Shown here in pieces: positions 1-8,229 of a stretch of DNA of 64,000 nucleotides. The notes under the pieces were generated by a model that had not been told where the DNA came from, ran no database searches, and saw only the letters and a list, made by a program, of their open reading frames with translations. Made by a program: the position numbers and the translations under genes. Source of the DNA: Shewanella colwelliana ATCC 39565 (GTDB lineage Bacteria; Pseudomonadota; Gammaproteobacteria; Enterobacterales; Shewanellaceae); contig NZ_JAEC01000007.1 of the NCBI RefSeq assembly GCF_000518705.1, forward strand, positions 124,001-188,000, written 5' to 3'. Every line of letters starts with the position of its first letter. Position 1 is the first letter of the stretch.

Positions 1-162
1 AGTGCTGATTGCCTTGAAACACTGGAAGAGATTGAGCATGAAAATCGTGAAATATTTGAACAGGCTGGTGGCAAAAAGTATCGCTACATAGCTGCACTAA
101 ATGATGAGCCGCAGCATATCGATATGATGGCAAACTTGGTTAAACCCTATCTAGCAAGATGA
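1..162 (+). CDS. hemH: Ferrochelatase, C-terminal end (partial)
   Basis: The window opens inside a reading frame that gives 53 residues and stops at TGA 160-162. The residues contain DCLETLEEI, then GGKKY and [16 protein letters not shown], which closely follow the C-terminus of gammaproteobacterial ferrochelatase, the enzyme that inserts Fe2+ into protoporphyrin IX in the last step of heme synthesis. The catalytic part lies before the window, so its integrity cannot be judged. No other family fits this tail as well. Confidence 0.85.
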   Translation, partial: SADCLETLEEIEHENREIFEQAGGKKYRYIAALNDEPQHIDMMANLVKPYLAR

Positions 163-307
163 GATAAGGTAGTGGCTTAATCAGCGTCCTATCTATCTTG
201 CTGCAAAGCCTATGTTTTTTATTATTAGTCAATTTTAATGCCCTAAATCGATATTGATTGGGGCATTTTACGTTAAAATGGGCGATTGTATCGATTTGAT
301 AACCCCC

Positions 308-607
308 ATGACCATTAATATTAAAGATTTATCAAAAACAGAAATTAGTTGTTCGAACTGCCAGGCTTGCTGCTGTCGTTTAGAGGTGATGATTATCAGC
401 GACACAGGGGTTCCTGATGAACATGTGGCTGTCGATCAGTGGGGCGGGGAGACCATGCGACGTCTCGATGATGGTTGGTGTTCTGCGTTAGATCGCGAAA
501 CCATGATGTGTTCGATTTATGAGAATCGTCCTTGGAATTGCCGTGAGTTTGAAATGGGATCCTATGATTGTGAAATAGAACGTGAGATGCTGCTTGTTAC
601 ATCATGA
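308..607 (+). CDS. YkgJ-family cysteine-cluster protein
   Basis: About 99 residues from the ATG at 308; upstream in-frame TTG (254) and ATG (278) starts exist but add non-conserved residues. A CxxCxxCCC cluster lies at residues 15-23, and further cysteines follow in the contexts WCSAL, MMCSIY, NCREF and DCE. This spacing is typical of the YkgJ/YcgN family, small proteins thought to bind zinc or an Fe-S cluster; the biochemical role is unknown. It stands alone, downstream of hemH and convergent with ruvX. The family call is fairly sure; the metal and function are not. Confidence 0.75.
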   Translation: MTINIKDLSKTEISCSNCQACCCRLEVMIISDTGVPDEHVAVDQWGGETMRRLDDGWCSALDRETMMCSIYENRPWNCREFEMGSYDCEIEREMLLVTS

Positions 608-627
608 TTTACTTCTGTTTGTTGATT

Positions 628-645
628 TTATACCAATCAGTATAA
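628..645. repeat. Short palindromic intergenic repeat, copy 1
   Basis: TTATACCAATCAGTATAA, an imperfect palindrome in the gap between the YkgJ-like gene and ruvX. Two close relatives occur at 40668-40686 and 60266-60284, always between genes. Such sequences recur in Shewanella and Vibrio intergenic DNA (from memory); their function is not known to me. The rest of the 608-835 gap shows no other clear signal. Confidence 0.5.
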
Positions 646-835
646 AAAATCTGATTACTTAGCGAGTGTTTAGCGCGTCTGAGGTAAGGCCCTTAATTGC
701 TCCTGCATTAAGGGCATTCACAAGGTCCCAGTTGATTGCGACGAGTCAGGAATGCAGTTGTTCTGCGTTTAAGCTCGTTAACACCGCATTGGGTGGTGTT
801 GTCGTACGGATAAAAAAGGTGCAAACAGGTGTGGG

Positions 836-1255
836 TTAATATTGGTTTTCGAAGTAGCTCTCAATAATTAAAACTGCAGACATGGAGTCGACTTGTCCCT
901 TAGAGAGTGCTTTAAACCCCCCCATTTCAAACAGCCTAGCTTTAGCATCAGCAGTCGTGAGGCGTTCATCTTGAGTCGCGGTTTTTACGCCAAATCGCCC
1001 GGTAATGCGATTGGCAAACTTACGTGCTCTTTGGGTCATCTCTTGTTCGGTTCCGTCCATATTTAGCGGTAAACCAACGACGATAAGATCTGGTCGCCAC
1101 TCTTCAATCAGCATGCCTATCTCTTCCCACTTAGGGATTCCGTCATTGGCTTTTATTGACGCCAGAGGGGTTGCGCTACCAGTAATTTGTTGGCCTATGG
1201 CAACGCCGATACTTTTAGTGCCAAAGTCAAATCCCAATACCGTTGTTAAACTCAT
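836..1255 (-). CDS. ruvX: RuvX/YqgF pre-16S rRNA nuclease (Holliday junction resolvase-like)
   Basis: 139 residues from the ATG at 1255, which has an AGGAAG ribosome site about 10 bases upstream; the frame runs further back but without homology. The protein starts with the RNase H-fold strand [15 protein letters not shown] carrying the first catalytic Asp (about residue 9), followed by VVGLPLN(M)DG, DERLTT and a final DSMSAVLII stretch with the last acidic residue. YqgF proteins trim the 5' end of pre-16S rRNA and were earlier predicted to resolve Holliday junctions. It follows yqgE in the same direction, the usual gammaproteobacterial pair, probably in one transcript. Confidence 0.93.
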   Translation of the reverse strand: MSLTTVLGFDFGTKSIGVAIGQQITGSATPLASIKANDGIPKWEEIGMLIEEWRPDLIVVGLPLNMDGTEQEMTQRARKFANRITGRFGVKTATQDERLTTADAKARLFEMGGFKALSKGQVDSMSAVLIIESYFENQY

Positions 1256-1280
1256 TATGTCATTTCTTCCTGCAATAGAA

Positions 1281-1841
1281 TTAGGCGTGGCCTGTTTGTG
1301 ATGAGAGCTGCCACACATCAAAACCGAGTGACTTTGTAGCGGCTTGTCAGCGTTCATCATGTTGAGTATCAAATAAGAGCTCATGGGTAACCGGAATCGC
1401 TAACCAGCTATTCTCCGCTAGCTCCTGATCCAATTGATTTCGTCCCCAGCCGGCATAACCCAGTGCGACAATAAAATGTTCAGGTGCTTGGTGGCCGCCC
1501 AGCGATGTGAGCACGTCTCTTGAAGTCGTCAGCATTACCTCATCGCTAATCTGCAGACTGTTACTCCATTGAGATTGTGGTGTATGGAGGACAAAACCTT
1601 TCTCTTGCCCAACGGGGCCGCCAACCAGTACTTGGTTGCCTATACTCTCGGAGACTTGGTTAGCTTCATCAAGAGACATCTGTTTTAAGAGTTCATTGAC
1701 ATCGACGCCGATGGGACGATTAATCATCAGCCCCATGGCGCCTTTCTCATCGTGTTCACAGATATAGATGACTGAACGTTCGAAGAAAGTGTCGTGCAAC
1801 GAAGGCATTGCTATAAGTAAATGATTTTGCAAACTGTCCAT
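1281..1841 (-). pseudogene. yqgE: YqgE/AlgH (UPF0301) with an in-frame TGA near its 3' end
   Basis: From ATG 1841 (GGAG just upstream) the frame encodes a typical UPF0301 protein: FLIAMP-like start ([11 protein letters not shown]), [42 protein letters not shown] and VALGYAGW. Translation as written stops after 164 residues at TGA 1347-1349. The same frame then continues for 21 codons ([21 protein letters not shown]) to TAA 1281-1283, which matches the expected YqgE C-terminus, including the terminal GHA. Family members have Trp right after the DR/ER pair, so the stop looks like a TGG to TGA change. The protein may be made 22 residues short and still work, or this may be a base error. Function of YqgE is unclear. 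Confidence 0.85.
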
Positions 1842-1863
1842 CTAGCACTCCACTATTGGCAAA

Positions 1864-2193
1864 TTAGCCACCTGCCAGTTTAACTTGATAGTTGAGTTTC
1901 TCAAGTATTGTCTTAAGTTGCTCGCGATTGTCGGTTTGCACCTCAATCGTAAATTCTTTGACAGTACCGCCGCAGCCGCACTGTTTCTTTAGCTTTTGAG
2001 CTAAGGCTTTAAGCGCTTTTTCGTCAAGGCCTAGCCCTTTGATCACCGAAACTCCTTTGCCTTTTCGACCCTTGCTATCCTTGTGTATGCGAACAATGCC
2101 GTCACCTTCAGGAATGGCTTTAGGTTCGTTATTCGGTTCAATTTTTCCGCCATCGGTGCTATACACCAATGAAATGTTAGGATCTATTCTCAT
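1864..2193 (-). CDS. yciH: YciH, SUI1/eIF1-like translation factor
   Basis: 109 residues. The N-terminal half is a polar linker; the C-terminal half is a SUI1 fold with VSVIKGLGL, LAQKLKKQCGCGGTVK and LEKLNYQVKLAGG. It is the bacterial homologue of eIF1, shown in E. coli to affect fidelity of initiation and to act under stress. The Shine-Dalgarno before ATG 2193 is weak (only AAG). It lies just upstream of yqgE on the same strand, 22 bases away, so it could be co-transcribed. Confidence 0.92.
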   Translation of the reverse strand: MRIDPNISLVYSTDGGKIEPNNEPKAIPEGDGIVRIHKDSKGRKGKGVSVIKGLGLDEKALKALAQKLKKQCGCGGTVKEFTIEVQTDNREQLKTILEKLNYQVKLAGG

Positions 2194-2263
2194 CTTAAAA
2201 AACTAGTTGTGGCTCTTAGTTTGAGTGTACCAAATTGCGCGATTGAGTGGGAATGTTAAGGGC

Positions 2264-2287
2264 AAAAAAAAGACCACCGAAGTGGTC
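2264..2287 (-). terminator. Rho-independent terminator
   Basis: Read on the minus strand: GACCAC, loop TTCG, GTGGTC, then eight T residues. It ends the transcript of the small membrane protein gene that stops at 2392 and separates it from yciH. The 3' UTR before it contains a UCCCUGCA element (2311-2318, complement). Confidence 0.85.
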
Positions 2288-2391
2288 ATGGATGACGTTA
2301 ACGACCCATTTGCAGGGAGGACGTTAACGTCTGATATCCGAAAGCAACTAACGAATTAGTGCAAATGTGAGCAATCTTGATGAAACAAACT

Positions 2392-2706
2392 TTAAAATAG
2401 CTGTATTACCATAAAGACGAGTGCAACGGCGGTGACACCAGCGCAGGGAATAATGAATCTGTGCAACGACGTCATGGCAACACTACAACCTGTTAAGGCA
2501 AAGCTGATGGCGACAAGGGCTTGTGGAGAGCTGTAACCGCTGAGTACATTCAGACTAAAAATTATTAGGGCGACAAGTGGGATAGCCAATAGTACCTTTT
2601 GGCCATAGGCTTGATGACTGGGCGTCGCATTGTTGACAGCGAGCTTCTTTGGGGCAAACATAAATATTGCACTGGCGATGATAAATGCGCTGATAAACCA
2701 AGTCAT
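2392..2706 (-). CDS. Small Fur-box-controlled inner-membrane protein (DUF3325-like?)
   Basis: 104 residues with three or four hydrophobic segments (about 1-18, 38-56, 63-82 and 86-103) and few charges, so an integral membrane protein. A perfect 7-1-7 Fur inverted repeat lies about 27 bases upstream of the start, and the gene has its own terminator, so it is a one-gene iron-responsive unit. Size and topology resemble DUF3325 proteins that accompany siderophore-uptake genes, but I cannot confirm the family. A part in iron or siderophore handling is inferred from the Fur box only. Confidence 0.75.
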   Translation of the reverse strand: MTWFISAFIIASAIFMFAPKKLAVNNATPSHQAYGQKVLLAIPLVALIIFSLNVLSGYSSPQALVAISFALTGCSVAMTSLHRFIIPCAGVTAVALVFMVIQLF

Positions 2707-2732
2707 ATAGTAACTCCCTAATTAAATCTAAT

Positions 2733-2747
2733 TGATAATCATTATCA
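2733..2747. promoter_or_regulatory. Fur box
   Basis: TGATAAT-C-ATTATCA is a perfect 7-1-7 inverted repeat matching the Fur consensus. It lies upstream of the minus-strand gene at 2392-2706 and about 130 bases from the plus-strand lipoprotein gene at 2881, so the first is the likelier target. Confidence 0.85.
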
Positions 2748-2880
2748 TTTGAGTGGTAATTAAAGTCAAGTGTATTAAATCGTTTTTTCAACAAAAAGAG
2801 AGTTGTAGATCATAATTTTGCTCTGTAAGCTTAAAACTATATATCGGTTGGTATTGACCCTCTTTATTGGTGGAGTATTT

Positions 2881-3441
2881 ATGAAAAAGGTAATCGTCTT
2901 AGCGGCAGCATTAGCACTGTCGGCCTGTAGTACGATGAAATCGAGCTCGGATTATGATCCTAAGGTTAATTTCAATGAGATTAAGAGCTATGCGTGGGTC
3001 GTTCAGAAGAGTGATGATAAAACTTATCACCTTGATGGCTTAATGGACCAACGTGTTCGCGCTGCCGTTAACAGTCAGTTACAGTTTAAAGGGCTCACTT
3101 TGGCTGATGCTAACACCGCTGATGTATTAGTTAACTACTTCACTAAAGTGGACAAAAAAATTAATGTCGATACCTTTAATACCAACTATGGCTATAACCC
3201 ATATTATGGTCCTGGTTGGGCATGGGGAGGCAATATGCATACCCAGACAACGGTTAGAGAATATGAAGTAGGCACGCTTATTGTCGATTTAGTCAGCCGT
3301 GAATCGGGCCAGCTGATTTGGCGTGGTTCAGTTGCAGATACTATCCGCGACAAAAACACCCCTGAAGAGCGGGTAGAAGTGGTTAATAAGGCAATTACAG
3401 AGATGATGCTGCATTACCCACCAAAACCTGAAGCAAAGTAG
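2881..3441 (+). CDS. DUF4136 lipoprotein
   Basis: 186 residues from ATG 2881 (GGAG upstream); the frame extends back to 2818 but the signal peptide defines the start. MKKVIVLAAALALSACS is a lipoprotein signal with lipobox LSAC, cysteine at residue 16. The mature part follows the DUF4136 pattern: YDPKVNFNEIKSYAW near the start, ADVLVNY in the middle, a Gly/Tyr/Trp-rich loop, and GTLIVDLV..ESGQLIWRGS near the end. No Asp at +2 after Cys, so outer-membrane sorting is likely. The molecular function of the family is unknown. Confidence 0.9.
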   Translation: MKKVIVLAAALALSACSTMKSSSDYDPKVNFNEIKSYAWVVQKSDDKTYHLDGLMDQRVRAAVNSQLQFKGLTLADANTADVLVNYFTKVDKKINVDTFNTNYGYNPYYGPGWAWGGNMHTQTTVREYEVGTLIVDLVSRESGQLIWRGSVADTIRDKNTPEERVEVVNKAITEMMLHYPPKPEAK

Positions 3442-3469
3442 TGTTCAATCGCTATAGTTCCTAAATTTT

Positions 3470-3493
3470 AAAAGCGGCGTAAGCCGCTTTTTT
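3470..3493 (+). terminator. Rho-independent terminator
   Basis: AAAAGCGGC, loop GTAA, GCCGCTTTTTTT, 28 bases after the DUF4136 gene. Confidence 0.85.
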
Positions 3494-3610
3494 GTGCGCA
3501 TCATTTAGTCTCGTCGTGATGTATATAGTATTTAGACCAAAGTCCAACATCTTGTCGCACATTGATAATGTTACCCTGCGGATATTCAAACAAGTGGTAC
3601 TGGAGGCATT

Positions 3611-4063
3611 GTGGAACAGTTTTTACAGCAGTGGTTTTATCATTATGAAAAAGGTGATGGCGTTGATATTACTGCGTTAAAACCTGACACTTTAACTAGC
3701 TGGCAGCAATTATTATCGCAAGCGAAGCAAGGTCAGCTTGAAAGCTGGAAAAAGACTCCGCCAGGACGATTAGGGTTAATTCTACTCATGGGACCGATTG
3801 CACACCTGTTGGACGATGACACTGCGTTAACATTACAAACCACTGCCCGCGAGCTATGTGTATCGGGGGTTGAGCGTGGTTTCGACACGCAGTTAGAACC
3901 AATCCAGCGACGTTGCTTTTACGATCCTCTGTTTTATTCCAACAAAGCCGATGATAAGGCCCTGCTGCTAAGGTTGTTGCAAGGGATGCAGTCTCAGTTA
4001 GAGTCCGACAGTAAACCCGCTTGGTCTGCATGGTATAAACAAGCTGCCATAACGTTACAGTAA
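3611..4063 (+). CDS. Divergent DUF924-family protein
   Basis: 150 residues from GTG 3611, preceded by a strong GGAGG. The run W(K)KTPPGRLGLILLMGPIAH, then ARELCVSGVERGFD and RRCFYDPLFYS, follows the order of DUF924 proteins (W..TPRGRLALILLLDQFPR ... FLYLPLEHSE). The family's DQFPR block is replaced by GPIAH and the protein is shorter than the usual 180-200 residues, so it may be a diverged member. Function is unknown; the fold is an all-helical TPR-like one in the family. The family call is from motif reading only. Confidence 0.65.
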   Translation: MEQFLQQWFYHYEKGDGVDITALKPDTLTSWQQLLSQAKQGQLESWKKTPPGRLGLILLMGPIAHLLDDDTALTLQTTARELCVSGVERGFDTQLEPIQRRCFYDPLFYSNKADDKALLLRLLQGMQSQLESDSKPAWSAWYKQAAITLQ

Positions 4064-4098
4064 AGGTTAATGGCTGCCGTTGGCTTTATACTAGTTGT

Positions 4099-5019
4099 TT
4101 ACACACTACTAGGCTGCTTAATTGATGGATGAGTGACCGCTTGCTGATCCATCATCTCTCTAAGGAGCTTTCTTAGCAATCGGCTTAAGTTATCACTTAC
4201 CTCTATGTGCTGAACGACATCGACATTGACCAGCCAACCAAACTGTTCAACATTGGTAGGCAGAATATGCAGGGTTCCCTGGGAAAGCGCATCTTGCGCA
4301 ATATGGCTTGGCAGTAAGGTCCAACCAAACCCTGATTTGGCTAATTCTAGCAGCACATAGTAGTTATCTGCGTACCAAACATCTGGCGAAAATGCGGTTT
4401 TATAACCGCCATGAAGACTATCTTTAGCACCAATCACCAATTGTCTGTGTAGCTTAAGCATATCGAGATGCGCAGCAGTGGTTTTAGCTAGAGGATGGCC
4501 AGCGCTGACAAAAGGATCGAACGCTACAGCACCTAAGGATTCAAAATCAAGTTGTTGTGGGTAGACCTCCTCACTAAAAACAACCCCCATATCTGCACGT
4601 TTATCTTTAACTAGTTTGATAATTTCAGGGCTGGTGGCAGTCAATAGTTCCAGTTGTATCAGTGGATATAGTTCTGTGAAAGTGTGTAACTGTTTAGTGA
4701 GACCGGCGTAAGGAACGCCTTCATCGATGGCTAAAGTGAATTTTACGGGATCACAGCTGTCCAGGGCGGCGATTTGTAAGTTCAGCCGTTGGTGCTGGGT
4801 AATAACTGCTTTTGCTTGTTGCAAAATAGCTTCGCCAGCATGGGTGAGTACTGGGTAGCGCCCAGTACGATCAAATAGTGCCTTATTGCAGTCAACTTCC
4901 ATGTTGATAATCTGTTGACTGACCGCGGATTGAACTTTCCCCAACTTTCTGGCAGCGGCTGAAAATGATCCTGTTTCTACTGTGGTAACAAAAACATTAA
5001 GTTGTTCGAGGCTAAACAT
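4099..5019 (-). CDS. LysR-family transcriptional regulator
   Basis: 306 residues. The N-terminal helix-turn-helix (about residues 1-60) reads LNVFVTTVETGSFSAAARKLGKVQSAVSQQI, typical of LysR; the remainder is a periplasmic-binding-type effector domain. It is divergent from the PACE exporter gene, with about 80 bases between the starts. In Acinetobacter the LysR regulator AceR controls the PACE gene aceI in the same arrangement, so local control of the exporter is the natural inference. The effector is unknown. Confidence 0.93.
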   Translation of the reverse strand: MFSLEQLNVFVTTVETGSFSAAARKLGKVQSAVSQQIINMEVDCNKALFDRTGRYPVLTHAGEAILQQAKAVITQHQRLNLQIAALDSCDPVKFTLAIDEGVPYAGLTKQLHTFTELYPLIQLELLTATSPEIIKLVKDKRADMGVVFSEEVYPQQLDFESLGAVAFDPFVSAGHPLAKTTAAHLDMLKLHRQLVIGAKDSLHGGYKTAFSPDVWYADNYYVLLELAKSGFGWTLLPSHIAQDALSQGTLHILPTNVEQFGWLVNVDVVQHIEVSDNLSRLLRKLLREMMDQQAVTHPSIKQPSSV

Positions 5020-5100
5020 ATCTTTAAACCAGATGGTATCTAACTACTTGTCATCTTATTTGTAGATGATAATGGTCGCAAGTTAATTTGCTGAGTGTTT

Positions 5101-5526
5101 ATGATGTCGACGAAAGAAAGAATTATTCATGCCATATTGTTTGAGATCTTTGCATTAGTGTTAGTGGTGCCCATTGCAATGTTGCTAACCGAGAAAGACG
5201 TCAGCGCGCTAGCTGCGGTAGGAGTGGGGTTAAGCCTATATACGGTGGTGTGGAATTACTTCTATAACATCTGGTTTGATGGCCATTTTGGTACTGATCG
5301 TGCTGAACGCAATATATGGCTGCGGATTGGCCATTCCATCGGTTTCGAGGCGGGCTTAATCTTTGTCACTGTCCCGGTGATAGCATGGTTTTTAGGATTA
5401 AGTTTATGGGGGGCGTTAATGTTAGAGGCGGTTTTTCTCGTGATATTCTTTTTTTATGCCGTCTTATTTAACTGGTGTTTTGACAGCATTCGAACTCGCA
5501 TCGTGCATAAGGCGAAATGCTATTGA
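5101..5526 (+). CDS. PACE-family multidrug/biocide exporter
   Basis: About 141 residues from ATG 5101 (GTG 5095 is also possible). There are four membrane segments arranged as two bacterial transmembrane pair units: RIIHAILFEIFALVL..PIA and the second RIGHSIGFEAGLIF..P. With the 5101 start the membrane Glu of the first helix is residue 15, the position of the essential Glu15 of AceI. The WNYFYN(I)WFD motif between the units is also typical. PACE proteins export chlorhexidine, acriflavine and short diamines with protons. The LysR gene opposite is the likely regulator. Confidence 0.9.
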   Translation: MMSTKERIIHAILFEIFALVLVVPIAMLLTEKDVSALAAVGVGLSLYTVVWNYFYNIWFDGHFGTDRAERNIWLRIGHSIGFEAGLIFVTVPVIAWFLGLSLWGALMLEAVFLVIFFFYAVLFNWCFDSIRTRIVHKAKCY

Positions 5527-5773
5527 TGTTTGCTACCCATTAAGGTCACCATTACGGGTTAACATTCATCCTCGCAGTTTATCTGTCAAGCGAGTCAAAG
5601 TTAGTAAGATATCTATTACACTTGTTGGTAATAAGATAATTATTTTGCATATTGGTTAATTCGTAAGAAGGATATAAAATAGCAGACTCCTGCCCAGTAA
5701 GGTTTAATTGCTGCAAATGTAATTGTGGACTATATATGGTTTAGCCGTTGAGCAAGATTGGTTGGTAACCGTG

Positions 5774-6337
5774 ATGAAAAACCTATGTTCATTCATTTTA
5801 CTTACTGTTTGGGCCTTATATAGCCCTGTCACATTAGGCTGGAGTGACATGGATAAGGACGGTGTGCCGGATCTCAAAGATGCTTGCCCTAATACGGTAG
5901 TGGGAAGTGTTGTCGATGCGGTTGGATGTAACAAGAACCCGGCAGTGTCTGTGTGTTTGCAGACAGTTGATGGGAGTTTTTATCCAGAACAATGCCAAAG
6001 AGCCACTCGCTTAGCGGTTTATTTTGCATTTTCAAGTAGTGAGGTTAGTTTTTCTCAATGGCAAAGTTTGGCGGATATTAAGCGCTTTCTCAGTGAGAAT
6101 AATGGGAAGATTTGCTTAGAGGGACATACGGACGCGATTGGCGAAGTCGGGTTTAATCAACAGCTTTCGGTAGATCGAGCCTTGAGTGTAGAAAAAATTT
6201 TAGTCGAGGATTATGGCTTTAGCCCCACAAGATTCAGTATCGTTGGGCATGGTAGTGAGCAACCTATTGCCGACAATCAAGTCGAAGCCGGTAGGGCGTT
6301 AAATAGAAGAGTAGAGTTTTTGTTAGAGACTAATTAG
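5774..6337 (+). CDS. OmpA-family protein with a thrombospondin-type-3 repeat
   Basis: 187 residues from ATG 5774; the signal peptide MKNLCSFILLTVWALYSPVTLG fixes the start. Next comes a calcium-binding TSP3-type repeat (DMDKDGVPDLKDACPNT), then an OmpA C-terminal peptidoglycan-binding domain with LEGHTDAIG, LSVDRALSV and IVGHGSEQP..NRRVEF. There is no beta-barrel domain, so it is probably a periplasmic or surface-associated linker to the cell wall. It is 24 bases upstream of the mscS-like gene on the same strand, and may be co-transcribed with it. Confidence 0.88.
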   Translation: MKNLCSFILLTVWALYSPVTLGWSDMDKDGVPDLKDACPNTVVGSVVDAVGCNKNPAVSVCLQTVDGSFYPEQCQRATRLAVYFAFSSSEVSFSQWQSLADIKRFLSENNGKICLEGHTDAIGEVGFNQQLSVDRALSVEKILVEDYGFSPTRFSIVGHGSEQPIADNQVEAGRALNRRVEFLLETN

Positions 6338-6361
6338 TCGATATTTTAAAGGGAGCGTTAA

Positions 6362-7186
6362 ATGGAAAGTTTGGAAGGTTATATTGAGCAAGCACCTGAG
6401 TTGATTGTGACTTACGGTATGAAAGTTATCTTTGCTCTGGTTATTTTTATTGTCGGTAAGTACTTTGCTAATGTCGCAAAGAAATTAACGTCTAAATTGA
6501 TGACTAAGCGCAATATTGATCCTACAGTCGTTTCGTTCGTCGCGAATATGGCATGGGCACTTGTATTTGTGTTTACTGTCATTGCGACACTGGGACAAGT
6601 TGGCGTACAAACGGCATCGTTAGTTGCTGTGATTGGTGCCGCTGGCTTAGCGGTTGGTCTAGCGCTACAAGGTTCTCTCTCTAATTTTGCCTCTGGTGTA
6701 TTGATGGTTATTTTCCGTCCTTGCCGTGTCGGTGATTATATTGAGGCTGCGGGTATCGCAGGTACAGTCGATGAGATCACTATCTTCTCAACTAAGCTTC
6801 GTACTCCTGATAACAAAGTAATAGTTGCACCAAACTCAGCAGTCATGAATGGCACCATTACTAACTATTCAGCAATGGATACTCGTCGTATCGACCTAGT
6901 GATTGGCGTCTCTTATGACGCGAACCTACAAGAGACAAAGAACGTACTTAAGCAAGTGCTAGACAACAATAACTACGTACTTAAAGACCCAGCTTATACG
7001 GTTGCGCTCGTTGAATTGGCCGACTCTTCAATTAACTTTGTGGTTCGTCCATGGGTGAAAGGTTCTGATTACTGGCCAGCGCGTTTCGAGATCTTAGAGC
7101 AGATTAAACTTGCACTGGATGAAGCAAACATCGGCATTCCATATCCACAAATGGATGTGTACGTAAAAGAAACACCTGCTGCATAA
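6362..7186 (+). CDS. mscS: Small-conductance mechanosensitive channel MscS
   Basis: 274 residues, close to E. coli MscS (286). Three N-terminal membrane segments lead into the pore helix block GAAGLAVGLALQGSLSNFASGVLMVIFRPCRVGDYIE, with the Gly/Ala packing of TM3; then the beta domain (IFSTKLRTPDNKVIVAPNS) and the alpha/beta cytoplasmic domain ending in IGIPYPQMDVYV. It opens under membrane tension to release solutes during osmotic downshock, which fits the betaine locus further on. GGGAG ribosome site upstream; terminator downstream. Confidence 0.95.
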   Translation: MESLEGYIEQAPELIVTYGMKVIFALVIFIVGKYFANVAKKLTSKLMTKRNIDPTVVSFVANMAWALVFVFTVIATLGQVGVQTASLVAVIGAAGLAVGLALQGSLSNFASGVLMVIFRPCRVGDYIEAAGIAGTVDEITIFSTKLRTPDNKVIVAPNSAVMNGTITNYSAMDTRRIDLVIGVSYDANLQETKNVLKQVLDNNNYVLKDPAYTVALVELADSSINFVVRPWVKGSDYWPARFEILEQIKLALDEANIGIPYPQMDVYVKETPAA

Positions 7187-7204
7187 TGCAATATGCGTGT
7201 TAAT

Positions 7205-7232
7205 GAAAAGGTCGGCTTATGCCGACCTTTTC
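7205..7232. terminator. Bidirectional terminator
   Basis: GAAAAGGTCGGC, loop TTAT, GCCGACCTTTTC. It lies between the convergent mscS and yicG-like genes and has a run of T on both strands. Confidence 0.85.
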
Positions 7233-7247
7233 TTTAGGGCTATCGTA

Positions 7248-7907
7248 TCAGTGAATTTGACCGTCTTGATTATATTGATAATCAAACTTGGGCATTCCCC
7301 AATGATAGCGAATGGCCAGCATTCTTAAACCAAACCCGAATGTTAGGCTAATTGCTAAATTAACCCATTCAGTAACGCCATACATCTTCAGCAATATATA
7401 GAGTAATGCGGTGAGCAGGGAGACTAAGGCATAGAGCTCTTTTTTAAAAATCAGCGGCACTTGATTACACAAAATATCGCGGATCACACCACCAAACACC
7501 CCCGTGACAACCCCCATGACCACAGCAACCACTGGGCTAAAGCCAAGTAGTAAGGTTTTCTGTGCGCCGACAATAGAAAATACAGCCAAGCCTAGTGCAT
7601 CGATCGCCAAAAATAGCTTAGACAAATAGCGCATCACTGGTGCGATAATCACGGTTAGTAGTGAGGCAAATGCGATGGCTAGCAAGTAGTGCACATTCTC
7701 AATCCAAATAAGCGGATAGTTTCCCAATAACATATCTCTGAGGGTACCGCCACCAATCGCCGTGGCACAGCCGACGATGACAACGCCAAACAGATCCATC
7801 TGCTTTCTGCCGGCGCAAAGCGCGCCAGTCATTGCTTCGGCTATGATGCCTATTAGCCAAAGCAAAGTAATAAATTGTACTTCCTGCATGTGAAGCTCTA
7901 ACGTCAA
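7248..7907 (-). CDS. YicG-like TRIC-family membrane protein (UPF0126)
   Basis: 219 residues with about seven membrane segments built from two repeated halves. The repeat signatures are GALCAGRKQMDLFGVVIVGCATAIGGGTLRDMLLG and, in the second half, GVVTGVFGGVIRDILCNQVPL; the paired Gly-rich RD motifs are the hallmark of bacterial TRIC channels. Prokaryotic homologues conduct monovalent cations; in E. coli, YicG has been linked to glycine transport. The threonine aldolase gene that follows divergently makes glycine, which is suggestive but not proof. Confidence 0.85.
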   Translation of the reverse strand: MTLELHMQEVQFITLLWLIGIIAEAMTGALCAGRKQMDLFGVVIVGCATAIGGGTLRDMLLGNYPLIWIENVHYLLAIAFASLLTVIIAPVMRYLSKLFLAIDALGLAVFSIVGAQKTLLLGFSPVVAVVMGVVTGVFGGVIRDILCNQVPLIFKKELYALVSLLTALLYILLKMYGVTEWVNLAISLTFGFGLRMLAIRYHWGMPKFDYQYNQDGQIH

Positions 7908-8229
7908 AAAAGGGAGCGAATTTTGCCTTAGATTTAGTGATGATTACAACGAGATTTTTTGCTTTTTTAGCATTAGAATTTCTAACTTAATATTATCTGT
8001 TTATTTATTGTTAATAGCAGTGTTTATGGTTTTTTTTGAATGTTTGATTAATAAAATCTAATTGATATTTCGCTTTGATAGCGAGATTTTCACCGTTGTT
8101 GTCAATGGTGGTTTTAGTGAGGGTGCATCTCTTTAGCCTACATAGAGTCGCAGAAGTTGGTTAGTGACTTATCATGACAGTGATACTTTTATTGTATCGG
8201 CACATTTTTGCTAAATGGAGTTAAAAACA

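Noticed and set aside
1256..1384. Extended N-terminus for ruvX
   Set aside because: The extra 43 residues lie in the yqgE 3' end in another frame; the conserved start with a ribosome site is 1255.
2846..2862. Fourth copy of the TTATACC palindrome
   Set aside because: Only half of the palindrome (CGGTTGGTATTGA) is present; too degenerate to list.
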